From contig CABIZF010000001.1 in assembly GCA_902363135.1 (NCBI GenBank), positions 682,001-746,000 on the forward strand: a stretch of 64,000 nucleotides of DNA. Direction: 5' to 3'. Numbering within the stretch: the stretch's first letter is position 1; each line of letters opens with the position of its first letter. The notes beneath the pieces are model-generated. The model searched no databases and was not told the origin of the DNA. It saw only the letters and a program-made list of their open reading frames with translations. Positions 1 to 9,323 of this stretch are shown one piece after another. Both the position numbers and the translations under genes were made by a program. The stretch is from Lachnospiraceae bacterium. GTDB lineage: Bacteria; Bacillota; Clostridia; Lachnospirales; Lachnospiraceae.

Positions 1-384
1 CTGGAGATTCTGGAGGTAGCGGATGAGAAGACGCCGGATGGTGCAGCCCCGGCGCTGGAGCAGCAGATCATCGAGAAGGAGGGGACGCGGGTTCTCTCAT
101 GTATCAGGGAGGATGCTTATGTCATTGCGTTGGCCATTCAGGGAAAGCAGCGTTCCTCTGAACAGCTGGCTGCCCATATGAATGAACTGACTGTGCGTGG
201 AAAGAGTAATATCTGTTTTGTGATCGGTGGTTCACTCGGTCTGTCTTCGCAGGTTTTAAAGCGTGCAGATGAACAGCTGAGTTTTTCACCTATGACCTTT
301 CCGCACCAGCTGATGAGGGTTATTTTGCTTGAACAGGTATACCGGGCCTTCCGGATTATCAAAGGTGAGCCGTATCATAAATAA
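1..384 (+). CDS. rlmH: RlmH, 23S rRNA (pseudouridine1915-N3)-methyltransferase, 5'-truncated
   Basis: This is the C-terminal 127 codons of RlmH; the reading frame is open from base 1, so the start lies before the window. RlmH is a SPOUT-fold methyltransferase that methylates pseudouridine 1915 in helix 69 of 23S rRNA on the assembled 70S ribosome, using SAM. Visible signatures are the VIGGSLGLS loop of the SAM-binding knot and the family-typical ending [25 protein letters not shown]. The frame reads through [13 protein letters not shown] and [11 protein letters not shown] before the first possible internal start, which also fits the family. Identity is sure; only the 5' part is missing. Confidence 0.95.
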   Translation: MEILEVADEKTPDGAAPALEQQIIEKEGTRVLSCIREDAYVIALAIQGKQRSSEQLAAHMNELTVRGKSNICFVIGGSLGLSSQVLKRADEQLSFSPMTFPHQLMRVILLEQVYRAFRIIKGEPYHK

Positions 385-393
385 TCAGAGATA

Positions 394-422
394 ACATAAA
401 GCAGGAAACCTGCTCATATACT
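394..422 (+). promoter_or_regulatory. sigma-E-like promoter before yqfC
   Basis: ACATAAA (394-400), a 14-base spacer, then CATATACT (415-422). This fits the mother-cell sigma-E pattern (about KCATATT-N14-CATACAMT), and the -10 octamer is identical to the one before spoIIIAA at 16816-16823. In Bacillus yqfC and yqfD belong to the sigma-E regulon, which supports the call. The -35 is imperfect. Confidence 0.5.
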
Positions 423-443
423 GACTAATAACCGCACTGGGGA

Positions 444-755
444 ATGCCTGTGATAGAAAAGAGAGAAAAACCGCAGGGAGGTCGCGTGCCTGATGCGCTG
501 CAGCTTCCCAATGATCTGCAACGGGGATTGATTCTGCTGTCAATGCACGGGCAGGAGCATCTCTGGATTGAAAACTTTCGCGGACTGTCCTCCTATTCAT
601 CGGAAGAGGTGCGGATCCTGATCCGCGGTGGCTGGGTGAAAATCTGTGGAAGCCATATGGAAATTTTGACCTATACAAAGGAAGAAATAGAAATTACAGG
701 ATGCATCTGCAGTGTCTGTTTTATCTCAGCCGGGAAGACTACTTCATGTAAGTAG
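444..755 (+). CDS. yqfC: YqfC-family sporulation protein
   Basis: A small protein of 101-103 residues of the YabP/YqfC family, made in the mother cell during sporulation; its biochemical role is not established. The core reads LPNDLQRGLILLSMHGQEHLWIENFRGLSSYSSEEVRILIRGGWVKICG, matching the family pattern of a leading LP.D, a WIENF-RG stretch and I-R---GW. The ATG at 444 is only two bases from a GGGGA motif; GTG at 450 (third codon) has better spacing and may be the true start. It lies 39 bp before yqfD and behind a sigma-E-like promoter, the conserved yqfC-yqfD-phoH-ybeY order of Firmicutes. Confidence 0.85.
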   Translation: MPVIEKREKPQGGRVPDALQLPNDLQRGLILLSMHGQEHLWIENFRGLSSYSSEEVRILIRGGWVKICGSHMEILTYTKEEIEITGCICSVCFISAGKTTSCK

Positions 756-794
756 AGCATGAAGTGGCAGTGATTATCAAGCAGGAGGGACCTT

Positions 795-2021
795 ATGGAA
801 TTTCCGGATTTTCTTGCGGGGTATGTGCGGATTCAGGTCAGCGGAGATGCCTGTGAACGCTTTTTCAATCTGTGTGCCCATCACCGATTGAAGCTTTGGC
901 GACTGCTGCCGGAAGCAGAAGCCTATACTGCCTGCATTTCCGTTCGCGATTTCCGAAAGCTGAAAACGCTTGTTAAAAAAAGCCACGTCCGACTGCGTAT
1001 CACAGAACGGCACGGGCTTCCTTTTTTTATCCGGAAATATCGCAGGAGGAGGCTTTGGGTACTCGGCTTTCTGGCAGCGGTCTGGCTTTTACTCTGGCTG
1101 GGAGCACATGTATGGAGAATTACTCTGAATGGAAATGTGCGGCAGACTTCTCCGGTTCTGTATAACTGGCTGCAGGAAAACGGGATTTACTATGGCATGC
1201 GAAAATCGGAAGTGGACTGTGAGAGACTTTCTGCTGCATTGCGCAATGCTTTTCCTGATTTTTCCTGGGTATCGGCAACTCTGCACGGGACACAGCTGTC
1301 GATACAGGTTCGGGAAGGCAGCTTTTCAGAAGAGACAGAGCCAAAGGAAGCAAATGTGCCGTCCAGTCTTGTTGCTGCGCAATCCGGGATCATTGAGTCG
1401 ATCTATGTGCGGAGCGGACGCGCGCTGGTGGCAGCAGGGGATGAGGTTGAAAAGGGACAGCTGCTCGTTTCCGGCGTGCTCCTGATTACAGATGACGGCG
1501 GAACAGTAGTGAACCGGCAGAAAGTCCGGGCGGATGCAGATGTGATGATTCGCAGCAGGATTCCCTATCATGAAGAGCAGGCAATTACATTTTCTGAAAA
1601 AAAGTACACCGGGAAGCAGGCGAGTCGGGTGCTGCTGCAGATTCTGGGTGCAGACTTTGCACTTCCCATCCGGAAGCCATCATGGGAGTGCAGTGATACA
1701 CTGAGCAAGCTCTGTCAGCTGCGGTTATTCGATGCATTCTATTTGCCGGTTTGCTGGCAGCAGATCACGGTACGCGAATACGAAAATCTGAAAATTTGTC
1801 ACACAAAAGAAGAGATATTGTCTATCTTGAACTCAAATTTACAGTATTTCATGAAAAATTTAGAGGAAAAGGGGGTTCAAATATTTGAAAATAATGTTAA
1901 AATAGAATGGACTGAAACTTCCGCGATTGCGTCAGGAGTGTTGACGGTGGGGACGCCGGAGACGGTACGGACGGAGATTACGGATGGCGAGGAGGAATTA
2001 TCTGGAAATGAGTATGATTGA
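795..2021 (+). CDS. yqfD: YqfD sporulation protein
   Basis: A 408-residue single-span membrane protein of the YqfD family, a sigma-E-controlled sporulation protein of unknown mechanism. An N-terminal cytoplasmic domain (about 1-85) ends in a basic patch (RKYRRRR), followed by one hydrophobic segment near 90-108 (LWVLGFLAAVWLLLWLGA) and a large external part with LNGN, a G-Y-G-(M/K)RKSEVDC segment and a barrel-like stretch containing AAQSGIIESIYVRSGRALVAAGDEVEKGQLLVSG. A CAGGAGGG ribosome site precedes ATG 795. Its 3' end overlaps phoH by 14 bases, so the genes are probably translationally coupled. Confidence 0.88.
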   Translation: MEFPDFLAGYVRIQVSGDACERFFNLCAHHRLKLWRLLPEAEAYTACISVRDFRKLKTLVKKSHVRLRITERHGLPFFIRKYRRRRLWVLGFLAAVWLLLWLGAHVWRITLNGNVRQTSPVLYNWLQENGIYYGMRKSEVDCERLSAALRNAFPDFSWVSATLHGTQLSIQVREGSFSEETEPKEANVPSSLVAAQSGIIESIYVRSGRALVAAGDEVEKGQLLVSGVLLITDDGGTVVNRQKVRADADVMIRSRIPYHEEQAITFSEKKYTGKQASRVLLQILGADFALPIRKPSWECSDTLSKLCQLRLFDAFYLPVCWQQITVREYENLKICHTKEEILSILNSNLQYFMKNLEEKGVQIFENNVKIEWTETSAIASGVLTVGTPETVRTEITDGEEELSGNEYD

Positions 2022-3033
2022 GACATCTCTGTCTGTTCCGGCAGAGCGCCAGAAGGAGCTGTTTGGCCAGTTCGATCAGTATGTGAAAAAGATTGAGCGT
2101 GCATTACAGGTCACAGTGCTGAGCCGGGACGGAGAGATTAAGATACTTGGGAGCCCGACGAATGCCGTTAGGGCAAAGAAGATTTTTGAGAGCCTGGACA
2201 CTTTGGCAAGGCGCGGGACGCCGCTGACGGAGCAGAATGTAGACTATACGATTTCTCTTTCTTATGAAGAGAAGGAGGATGCAGTCGTGGCGATCGACGG
2301 GGACTGTATTTGCCATACGATCAACGGCAAGCCGATCAAGCCAAAGACACTCGGACAAAAGTCTTATGTCGATGCGATCCGCAAGAAGATGATCGTCTTT
2401 GGGGTCGGTCCGGCCGGTACCGGAAAGACGTATCTGGCAATGGCGATGGCGATCACCGCCTTTAAAAATGAAGAAGTCGGCAGGATCATCCTGACGCGTC
2501 CGGCGATCGAGGCGGGAGAGAAGCTTGGATTTCTGCCGGGCGATCTGCAGAGTAAGGTCGATCCATATCTGCGGCCGTTGTATGATGCGCTCTATCAGAT
2601 TATGGGCAGCGACAGCTTCCTGAAAAATATGGAAAAAGGGCTGATCGAGGTTGCACCGCTTGCATATATGCGCGGACGTACATTGGATAATGCATTTATC
2701 ATTCTGGACGAGGCACAGAATACGTCTCCGGCTCAGATGAAGATGTTTCTGACCCGAATCGGTTTTGGATCGAAGGTGGTCATCACCGGTGACCAGACAC
2801 AGAAGGATCTGCCAAGTGGTGCACCGTCCGGACTGGATACGGCGATGAAGGTGCTCGGAAAGGTGGAGGATATTTCTTTCTGCCAGCTGACGAGCAAAGA
2901 TGTTGTCCGACATCCGCTGGTACAGAAGATCGTTACCGCATATGAAGAATATGAGAAAAAGGAAGCCTACAAGGAGAGCCGCCAGGCTACAAGAAAAAAG
3001 AGTACCGATAAGAAAGCGTGGGAGAACCGATGA
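2008..3033 (+). CDS. phoH: PhoH-family ATPase
   Basis: A 341-residue P-loop ATPase of the PhoH/YbeZ family. A KH-like N-terminal region (about 20-110) is followed by the PhoH ATPase core with Walker A GPAGTGKT, the TRPA.EAGE.LGFLPGD block, Walker B FIILDEAQN and sensor VITGDQTQKDLP. Family members work with YbeY in rRNA maturation and ribosome quality control. I chose ATG 2008 because GGAGG at 1991-1995 is well spaced before it; ATG 1984 has no site, and ATG 2014 is also possible. It overlaps yqfD upstream and ybeY downstream (ATGA), so the three genes are coupled. Confidence 0.93.
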   Translation: MSMIETSLSVPAERQKELFGQFDQYVKKIERALQVTVLSRDGEIKILGSPTNAVRAKKIFESLDTLARRGTPLTEQNVDYTISLSYEEKEDAVVAIDGDCICHTINGKPIKPKTLGQKSYVDAIRKKMIVFGVGPAGTGKTYLAMAMAITAFKNEEVGRIILTRPAIEAGEKLGFLPGDLQSKVDPYLRPLYDALYQIMGSDSFLKNMEKGLIEVAPLAYMRGRTLDNAFIILDEAQNTSPAQMKMFLTRIGFGSKVVITGDQTQKDLPSGAPSGLDTAMKVLGKVEDISFCQLTSKDVVRHPLVQKIVTAYEEYEKKEAYKESRQATRKKSTDKKAWENR

Positions 3034-3527
3034 CAATTGATTTTGAAAATGAGAGCAGTACAGCGCTGGATCTGGATCTGTATGAAATCGCGCAGGATGT
3101 CGTTTCCTGTGCACTCGATTATATGGAATGCCCATATGAGGCGCAGGTCAGTATTTTGATCACTGACAATGATGAGATACACCGGATCAATCTGGAGCAA
3201 AGAGGGATTGACCGTCCGACCGACGTACTTTCTTTCCCGATGGTTGAATATGAGACGCCGGGTGATTTTGGATTTCTTGAAGAAGGTGGAGAGGACTGTT
3301 TCGAGCCGGACAGCGGAGAGCTGATGCTCGGTGATATTGTAATTTCTGCTGATAAGGTCATTTCGCAGGCGGAGGAGTACGGACATTCCAGAAAACGTGA
3401 ATACGCGTTTCTGATTGCACACAGTATGTTGCATCTGATGGGGTTTGATCATATGACCGAGGAGGATGCAAAGGAAATGGAGCGGCTGCAGGAAGAGATC
3501 CTTTCGCAGCTGCACATCAGCCGGTAG
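3030..3527 (+). CDS. ybeY: YbeY endoribonuclease / rRNA maturation factor
   Basis: A 165-residue zinc endoribonuclease involved in 16S rRNA 3'-end maturation and 70S quality control. The metal site is plain: HSMLHLMGFDH fits the invariant H-x3-H-L-x-G-x-D-H motif. RPTDVLSFPM and GDIVISADK are further family blocks. The ATG at 3030 overlaps the phoH stop as ATGA; a GTG at 3018 is an in-frame alternative. PhoH-YbeY adjacency is the usual arrangement, and the two proteins are thought to act together. Confidence 0.95.
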   Translation: MTIDFENESSTALDLDLYEIAQDVVSCALDYMECPYEAQVSILITDNDEIHRINLEQRGIDRPTDVLSFPMVEYETPGDFGFLEEGGEDCFEPDSGELMLGDIVISADKVISQAEEYGHSRKREYAFLIAHSMLHLMGFDHMTEEDAKEMERLQEEILSQLHISR

Positions 3528-3562
3528 CAGAAGCTGCCGTGACCAGAATAGGAGATGATTCT

Positions 3563-4627
3563 ATGAAAAAGAAAATGTGGAAACAACTGACAGCAGCTGC
3601 GGCTGTGGCTGTCATGGTCGGCACAGCATGTGCCGGGACAGCGTTTGCGGAAGAGGACAACGGAATGGTGCGCAGCTACCTGACCGGTAAGCTTGTCCCA
3701 GAATCCATTGGGCGTACGAAGGCAATTTCTGTTATGCTCAATAATATCCAGGCTGCGCTCCCACAGTCCGGTATCGCGAATGCGGAGGTTGTTTATGAAG
3801 CTCCGGTAGAAGGCGGTATTACCCGTCTGATGGGAATTTTCGAGGATTATCAGGATGTGGAACGGATCGGGTCGGTGCGCAGTTGCCGGAACTATTATGT
3901 CTATTTCGCAAGAGAATTCAATACATATTACCTGCATTTTGGACAGGCAGTCTATGCGCTGGATCTGCTGAATCTGGATTCGACCTTAAATTTAAGCGGA
4001 CTGGATTCAATTGGAGAGACAGTATATTATCGTTCTGATGATTTTCCGGCACCACACAATGTATTTACGGATTATGAGCGGATCTGGAAGGGTATTGACG
4101 AGATGAATTATCCGACGGAGTATTCTGATGAGTATCAGTCGACGAACGGCCATTACCAGTTTGCAGCAGACGGGGAGAGGGTGACACTCGACAATGGTGT
4201 GGACGCGATCACAGTCGCTCCGGGCTATGAGTACAACAACGCCTATTTCGTTTACAATGCAGAGACCGGGAAATACACGCGCTATCAGTACGGAGACGTC
4301 CAGACAGACTATCTGACCGGAAATGCGCTGACCTATGACAATATCATTTTCCAGTATTGTCCGTGGGAGAAATTTGACGAGAACGGCTATCTGAACATCG
4401 ACGTGCTCTCCGGCGGCAACGGCAAGTACATTACAAACGGCAAAGCGATTGATGTGACATGGCGTAAGGATGTGATCAATACAGAGGATGCCTTTGCAAA
4501 TGAGAATTTTGGCGTTACCCATTATTATGATGCCGACGGCAATGAGATTACGCTGAATCAGGGTAAGACATGGGTCTGCATCGTGCTTGACTCTTACAGC
4601 GATAACGTATCCATTCAGGCGGATTGA
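3563..4627 (+). CDS. DUF3048 domain secreted protein (YerB-like)
   Basis: A 354-residue exported protein. The N-terminus MKKKMWKQLTAAAAVAVMVGTACAGTAFAEE is a signal peptide with a probable AFA|EE cut. The mature part carries the DUF3048 pattern: RTKAISVMLNNIQAALPQSGIANAEVVYEAPVEGGITRLMGIF, then RIGSVRSCRNYYVYFAREFN and a C-terminal domain ending in G-x-TWV-I-L. YerB, the Bacillus relative, is a lipoprotein of unknown function; here the Cys near the cut is not in a good lipobox. ATG 3563 follows AGGAG with good spacing. It is followed after 12 bp by a flippase gene, suggesting a shared transcript and an envelope role. Confidence 0.85.
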   Translation: MKKKMWKQLTAAAAVAVMVGTACAGTAFAEEDNGMVRSYLTGKLVPESIGRTKAISVMLNNIQAALPQSGIANAEVVYEAPVEGGITRLMGIFEDYQDVERIGSVRSCRNYYVYFAREFNTYYLHFGQAVYALDLLNLDSTLNLSGLDSIGETVYYRSDDFPAPHNVFTDYERIWKGIDEMNYPTEYSDEYQSTNGHYQFAADGERVTLDNGVDAITVAPGYEYNNAYFVYNAETGKYTRYQYGDVQTDYLTGNALTYDNIIFQYCPWEKFDENGYLNIDVLSGGNGKYITNGKAIDVTWRKDVINTEDAFANENFGVTHYYDADGNEITLNQGKTWVCIVLDSYSDNVSIQAD

Positions 4628-4639
4628 TGAGGTCCCGGT

Positions 4640-6313
4640 GTGAAAGAGAAAGAAAAAAAGTCGAACAGTAAAAATTATCTGGTACAGGGGTCTATTCTGG
4701 CGGTGGCATCGATCATCGCAAAGATCATCGGCATGATCTACCGCTTCCCCCTGACCAACACACTCGGAAATGAGGGAAACAGCTACTATTCTACGGCAAA
4801 CGAGGTGTACAACATCGTTTTGATGATTTCCTCCTTCAGTCTGCCGCTGGCAGTCTCCAAGCTCGTTTCCGAGCGGATTCATAAGGGAGAATTTAAAAAT
4901 GCGCACAGAGTTTTTCTGTGCGCGATGCGTTTTGCACTGATTGCAGGTGGTGCGCTTGCGCTTTTGACCTATGTGTTTGCAGGCGTTATCACAAAATATG
5001 TGCTGTCTATTGAGCTGGCGGTCTATGCGCTGCGTGTGCTTGCACCGGCTATTTTTGTGTTTGCGATTGTCGGAGTGTTCCGGGGATTTTTCCAGGGCTA
5101 TTCAAATATGACACCTACTGCGGTATCGCAGGTTATTGAACAGATTGTAAATGCAATTTTTACGGTTGTGTGTGCGAATATCATGTACAGCTACGGCGTT
5201 TCTCTGGCACAGGAAAACGGAAATGAACTGCTGGGACCGGCCTGGGGTGCGGCGGGCGGTACATTTGGTACCGTCGTATCGATCACGGTTGCGATGCTGT
5301 TTATGATGTTTGTCTATACGGTACAGAAGTCGACCCTGAAGCGTCAGATGCGCAGGGATGTGACGACGCATCTGGAGTCTGAACGCGCAATTTACCGGAC
5401 GATGATTCTCACGATTATCCCGATTGTCCTGAGCACACTGATCTACAATATCAGCAATGTCGCCGATCAGGGCGTGTTCAATAAGGTTCTGTTGAGCCAG
5501 GGCTATACGGAGAAGCAGTATACATCGATCTGGGGCATTTACTCCGGTCAGTTCCGTGTACTGATGAATGTGCCGTTGTCCCTTGCTTCCTGTCTGGCTC
5601 CGTCGGTCGTACCGAGCCTGACCGCAGCAATGGCGAGAGGCGACCGCGGCGATGCGCGGCGAAAGATCCGTACCTCTGTGCGGTTTACCATGATTATCAC
5701 AATTCCGTGTGCAGTGGGGATGGCGGCGCTTGCAAAGCCGATCCTGACGATGCTCTATCCGAGTCTTGAGACCGGTCGCCCGCTGGCAGTCGGCATTATG
5801 CAGGCCGGTGCGCTCCTGATCATTCTCTATGCATTTTCAACTCTTACGACCGGTATTCTGCAGGGACTTGGAAAGCTGCAGACTCCGCTGATCAACAATG
5901 CAGCGGCACTTGTGATTCACTTTATCCTGCTGTATGTCATGCTGACCGCAGGCAACCTGAATATCTATGCGGTCATATGGTCAAATATCTGTTTCGCGTT
6001 GATTGTAAGCGTTTTGAATGCGATCGCGATTGCCCGCTTCCTGCATTATCGTCAGGAATGGAAACGGACGTTTCTGATACCGGTGATTGTTTCCATTATT
6101 ATGGGGGCGGCTGCTTATCTCGTTTACCAGCTGTTCCATTTGGTGTTTGGCAATACGATCTCCGTGCTGTTTGCAATCCTGGCCGGGGTGGCAACTTACG
6201 GTATCGGGCTGATTTCCTTTAAGGGCATTACCGTTGAGGAGATTGCAGCGCTTCCGAAGGGACATCTGATCGTGCGGCTGCTGAGAAAGACCGGACTCGT
6301 ACGCGGACAGTAG
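4640..6313 (+). CDS. SpoVB/MurJ-type oligosaccharide flippase
   Basis: A 557-residue polytopic membrane protein of the MOP superfamily (SpoVB branch), which flips lipid-linked sugar intermediates across the membrane. The N-terminal signature SKNYLVQGSILAVASIIAKIIGMIYRFPLTNTLGNEGNSYYSTANEVYN is typical of SpoVB, and about 14 hydrophobic segments follow through residue 530. SpoVB is needed for spore cortex synthesis in Bacillus; clostridia often carry several paralogues, so a role in vegetative peptidoglycan or another polymer cannot be excluded. It starts with GTG behind a GAGGT motif, 12 bp after the DUF3048 gene. Confidence 0.85.
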   Translation: MKEKEKKSNSKNYLVQGSILAVASIIAKIIGMIYRFPLTNTLGNEGNSYYSTANEVYNIVLMISSFSLPLAVSKLVSERIHKGEFKNAHRVFLCAMRFALIAGGALALLTYVFAGVITKYVLSIELAVYALRVLAPAIFVFAIVGVFRGFFQGYSNMTPTAVSQVIEQIVNAIFTVVCANIMYSYGVSLAQENGNELLGPAWGAAGGTFGTVVSITVAMLFMMFVYTVQKSTLKRQMRRDVTTHLESERAIYRTMILTIIPIVLSTLIYNISNVADQGVFNKVLLSQGYTEKQYTSIWGIYSGQFRVLMNVPLSLASCLAPSVVPSLTAAMARGDRGDARRKIRTSVRFTMIITIPCAVGMAALAKPILTMLYPSLETGRPLAVGIMQAGALLIILYAFSTLTTGILQGLGKLQTPLINNAAALVIHFILLYVMLTAGNLNIYAVIWSNICFALIVSVLNAIAIARFLHYRQEWKRTFLIPVIVSIIMGAAAYLVYQLFHLVFGNTISVLFAILAGVATYGIGLISFKGITVEEIAALPKGHLIVRLLRKTGLVRGQ

Positions 6314-6371
6314 AGGACTGGCGGGATCCTGCGTAAAGCAGGGACTGCTGATCGAAAAAAGGACAGAGGAT

Positions 6372-7214
6372 ATGAATTACAGAGAAAACCTGAAAGATAA
6401 AAAACGAATTGTAGTAAAGATTGGAAGCTCCTCAATCACCCATCCGGAGACCGGAGCACTGAATCTGACGAAGCTTGAGGTGCTCGTACGGGAGCTCTGC
6501 GATCTGAAAAACCGGGGGAAAGAGGTCATCCTTGTCTCTTCCGGTGCGATTGCAGTCGGACGACAGGCGATCGGTGTCCATCACCGACCGAAAAATGTTT
6601 CGGAGAAGCAGGCATGTGCGGCGATCGGACAGGCACAGCTGATGATGACCTATCAGAAGCTGTTCAGTGAGTATGGGCATCGGGCTGCGCAGATATTGAT
6701 GACCAAAAATACGATGATCGATAACTTAAGCCGAAGAAATGCATCGAATACCTTTGATGAGCTGATCAAGCTCGGTGCGATCCCGGTTGTAAATGAAAAT
6801 GATACCGTATCGACTTATGAAATCCAGTTCGGAGACAATGATACGCTTTCAGCGATTGTTTCTGCACTGACCCATGCAGATCTGCTGCTGCTGCTCTCGG
6901 ATATTGACGGTCTGTATACGGATGACCCGAGAAAGAACCCGGGAGCTCAGTTTATTGACCTGGTCGATAAGGTGGATGATCATTACATGAAGATGGGCAA
7001 AGGCAGTGGCAGTGATGTCGGCACCGGCGGCATGGCGACGAAGCTCTCAGCGGCAAAGATTGCGAATGCGTCGGGTGCAGATATGATTATTGCGAACGGA
7101 GATGACTTTCATGTTATTCACCGGCTGCTGGACGGTCGGAATATCGGAACTTTATTTGTCGGACATCTGGATGAGAATTTTGATCTGGTTGATGTGCTGG
7201 AGGAGGATCGCTGA
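6372..7214 (+). CDS. proB: Glutamate 5-kinase (short form without PUA domain)
   Basis: A 280-residue amino-acid kinase that phosphorylates glutamate to gamma-glutamyl phosphate, the first step of proline synthesis. Motifs seen: VVKIGSSSITH phosphate loop, VSSGAIAVGR, NENDTVS, FGDNDTLSA, LLSDIDGLYTDDP and GTGGMATKLSAAKIA. The chain ends shortly after the kinase domain, so the C-terminal PUA domain of the E. coli enzyme (367 aa) is absent, a form common in Firmicutes. proA lies two genes downstream, fused to a folate enzyme, so both kinase and reductase are probably made from one transcript. Confidence 0.95.
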   Translation: MNYRENLKDKKRIVVKIGSSSITHPETGALNLTKLEVLVRELCDLKNRGKEVILVSSGAIAVGRQAIGVHHRPKNVSEKQACAAIGQAQLMMTYQKLFSEYGHRAAQILMTKNTMIDNLSRRNASNTFDELIKLGAIPVVNENDTVSTYEIQFGDNDTLSAIVSALTHADLLLLLSDIDGLYTDDPRKNPGAQFIDLVDKVDDHYMKMGKGSGSDVGTGGMATKLSAAKIANASGADMIIANGDDFHVIHRLLDGRNIGTLFVGHLDENFDLVDVLEEDR

Positions 7215-7273
7215 CAGAATTTGGCCATGTAATGATGATCGGATATGGAAGCAGACAGAAGGAGGAGAGATCA

Positions 7274-7504
7274 ATGGATAATACAAAGCTTGCAAGGATC
7301 AATGAGCTTGCGCGAAAGTCGAAGGCAGAAGGACTGACTTCTGCGGAGCGCCAGGAACAGGCGCTTTTGCGCAGCGAATATCTGGAAGCGGTTCGGCGAA
7401 ACCTGAAGGGACAGCTGGACAATATTGATATTGTAAATAAGGATGGCAGCGTAGAGAATCTCGGAAAGAAGTATGAGGAGCGCTATGGAAAAAAAGGAAA
7501 TTAG
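7274..7504 (+). CDS. DUF896 (YnzC/YozC-like) small cytosolic protein
   Basis: A 76-residue protein of the DUF896 family, related to Bacillus YnzC; the function is unknown, although the Bacillus homologue sits in an SOS-linked operon. Family pattern: a helical hairpin [47 protein letters not shown], followed by a V..DG motif. ATG 7274 has GGAGG at 7261-7265; the ATGs at 7232/7235 have no ribosome site. Its last 20 bases overlap the next gene. Confidence 0.88.
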   Translation: MDNTKLARINELARKSKAEGLTSAERQEQALLRSEYLEAVRRNLKGQLDNIDIVNKDGSVENLGKKYEERYGKKGN

Positions 7505-9293
7505 AAAGCTGGTTTTTGCAAGGCGGAAAGCGCAGACGACAGAGAGCTTGCAGGAAAAGAGCCGGAAGATCTGTGACCGGATCATTCGGATGGAGGCATT
7601 TCAGAAGGCAGACTGCATTTATACTTATATGGATTATAATGGCGAGGTATGTATGCGTCCTCTGATTGAAGAAGCATGGCGGCTTGGGAAAAAGGTGGCA
7701 GCGCCAAAGGTAGACGGAGAGGCGATGGATTATTACTATATCTCTTCTTATGCAGATGTTCATCCGGGCTATTTTCATATCCCGGAGCCGGATGCGGTAA
7801 ATCCGGCACAGGATGAGGAGGCGCTTCTGATCGTTCCGGGTGTCGGCTTTGACGCAAAGCGGCATCGCTGCGGCTACGGAAAGGGCTTTTATGACCGTTA
7901 TCTGAGCAAGCATACGGCCCATACGACAGTGGCGGCGGCTTTCGCATTTCAGATCATGGATGAAGTGCCGTCAGACGTACATGATATCTGTCCGCAGTAT
8001 CTCGTTACAGAAGAGCAGTTCTACGCAGATGCGGATCTGCTGCTTACCGGAATAGGGACACATGCGCAGAAGGCTGAACGGGCATTGCGCGGACTTGCGA
8101 CAGTGAAAAAGAATGAGGCGCTTTTAAAGGCAGCCGCGTATCTGGAAGAATATCGGAGCGAGATCCTGGATGCAAATGCACAGGATATTCGGAAGGCACG
8201 GGAAAATCATATGCCGGAGGGGCTCGTTGACCGGCTGATGCTCAATGAGAGCCGGATCAGCGGGATGGCAGAAGGCCTGCGCCAGATCGCTGGTCTGGAT
8301 GATCCGATCGGGGAAGTCGAAGAGATGAAAAAGCGTCCGAACGGACTTCTGATCGGACAAAAAAGAGTGCCTCTTGGTGTGATCGGTATTATTTATGAAT
8401 CACGTCCGAATGTGACTGCAGATGCGTTCGGTCTGTGCTTCAAGACCGGAAATGCTGTGATTTTGAAGGGTGGAAGCGACGCGATTCATTCGAACATTGC
8501 AATCGTGTCAGTATTGAAAAAAGCGCTGGCGGCAGCTGGTGTGACTGAGGACGCCCTCCAGCTGATCGAGGTGACAGATCATGAGACGACTGCACGCTTT
8601 ATGCGGCTGAGGCAGTATGTGGATGTGCTGATTCCACGCGGAAGCGCACGGCTGATCCGCGCTGTCGTGGAAAACAGTACGATCCCTGTCATCGAGACCG
8701 GCACCGGTAATTGCCATATTTATGTGGATGAGAGTGCGAACCTGGAGATGGCTGTCAATATCATCAACAATGCCAAGACGCAGCGGATCGGTGTCTGCAA
8801 TGCCTGTGAATCCATTGTCGTGCATGAGAAGGTGGAGAAGGCACTGCTGGCTGCATTGAAGAAAAAGCTGGATGAGCATCAGGTCGAACTGCGGTGTGAT
8901 GATCGGGCGCTGTCGGCGCTTGGCGGAACGTCTGAAAAGGTAGTGGCTGCAACCGAGCAGGACTGGGGGATGGAGTATCTGGATTACATCCTGTCGATTC
9001 GTACCGTTTCCTCTCTGGATGAGGCGATCGCACATATCAATCGCTACAATACCGGTCATTCAGAAGCGATTATCACGGAAAATTATACAAATGCATTGCG
9101 TTTTCTGGATGAAATCGACGCAGCTGCCGTATATGTCAATGCATCGACACGGTTTACCGATGGCTTTGAATTTGGCTTTGGTGCAGAGATCGGTATCAGC
9201 ACACAGAAGCTGCATGCACGCGGACCGATGGGACTAAAGGCCCTTACGACCGTAAAATATATTATATTCGGAAACGGGCAGGTGCGGCCGTAA
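7485..9293 (+). CDS. proA: Fusion: 5-formyltetrahydrofolate cyclo-ligase + gamma-glutamyl phosphate reductase
   Basis: One 602-residue frame contains two complete enzymes. Residues 1 to about 185 are 5-FCL, which converts 5-formyl-THF to 5,10-methenyl-THF with ATP: basic N-terminal [15 protein letters not shown], and [24 protein letters not shown] near its end. Residues about 190-602 are ProA, the NADPH-dependent reductase of proline synthesis: [60 protein letters not shown] and the catalytic Cys in [15 protein letters not shown]. The join is direct, with almost no linker. ATG 7485 has a GAGGAG site four bases upstream; ATG 7473 is the alternative. It lies in the proB operon. Confidence 0.9.
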   Translation: MEKKEIRKLVFARRKAQTTESLQEKSRKICDRIIRMEAFQKADCIYTYMDYNGEVCMRPLIEEAWRLGKKVAAPKVDGEAMDYYYISSYADVHPGYFHIPEPDAVNPAQDEEALLIVPGVGFDAKRHRCGYGKGFYDRYLSKHTAHTTVAAAFAFQIMDEVPSDVHDICPQYLVTEEQFYADADLLLTGIGTHAQKAERALRGLATVKKNEALLKAAAYLEEYRSEILDANAQDIRKARENHMPEGLVDRLMLNESRISGMAEGLRQIAGLDDPIGEVEEMKKRPNGLLIGQKRVPLGVIGIIYESRPNVTADAFGLCFKTGNAVILKGGSDAIHSNIAIVSVLKKALAAAGVTEDALQLIEVTDHETTARFMRLRQYVDVLIPRGSARLIRAVVENSTIPVIETGTGNCHIYVDESANLEMAVNIINNAKTQRIGVCNACESIVVHEKVEKALLAALKKKLDEHQVELRCDDRALSALGGTSEKVVAATEQDWGMEYLDYILSIRTVSSLDEAIAHINRYNTGHSEAIITENYTNALRFLDEIDAAAVYVNASTRFTDGFEFGFGAEIGISTQKLHARGPMGLKALTTVKYIIFGNGQVRP

Positions 9294-9323
9294 ACCGACA
9301 GAACTTGAGGAGAACAGAGATTT

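Noticed and set aside
2104..3135. A 343-codon minus-strand frame over phoH
   Set aside because: PhoH on the plus strand is certain; the opposite frame is Cys/His/Arg-rich low-quality sequence typical of a shadow.
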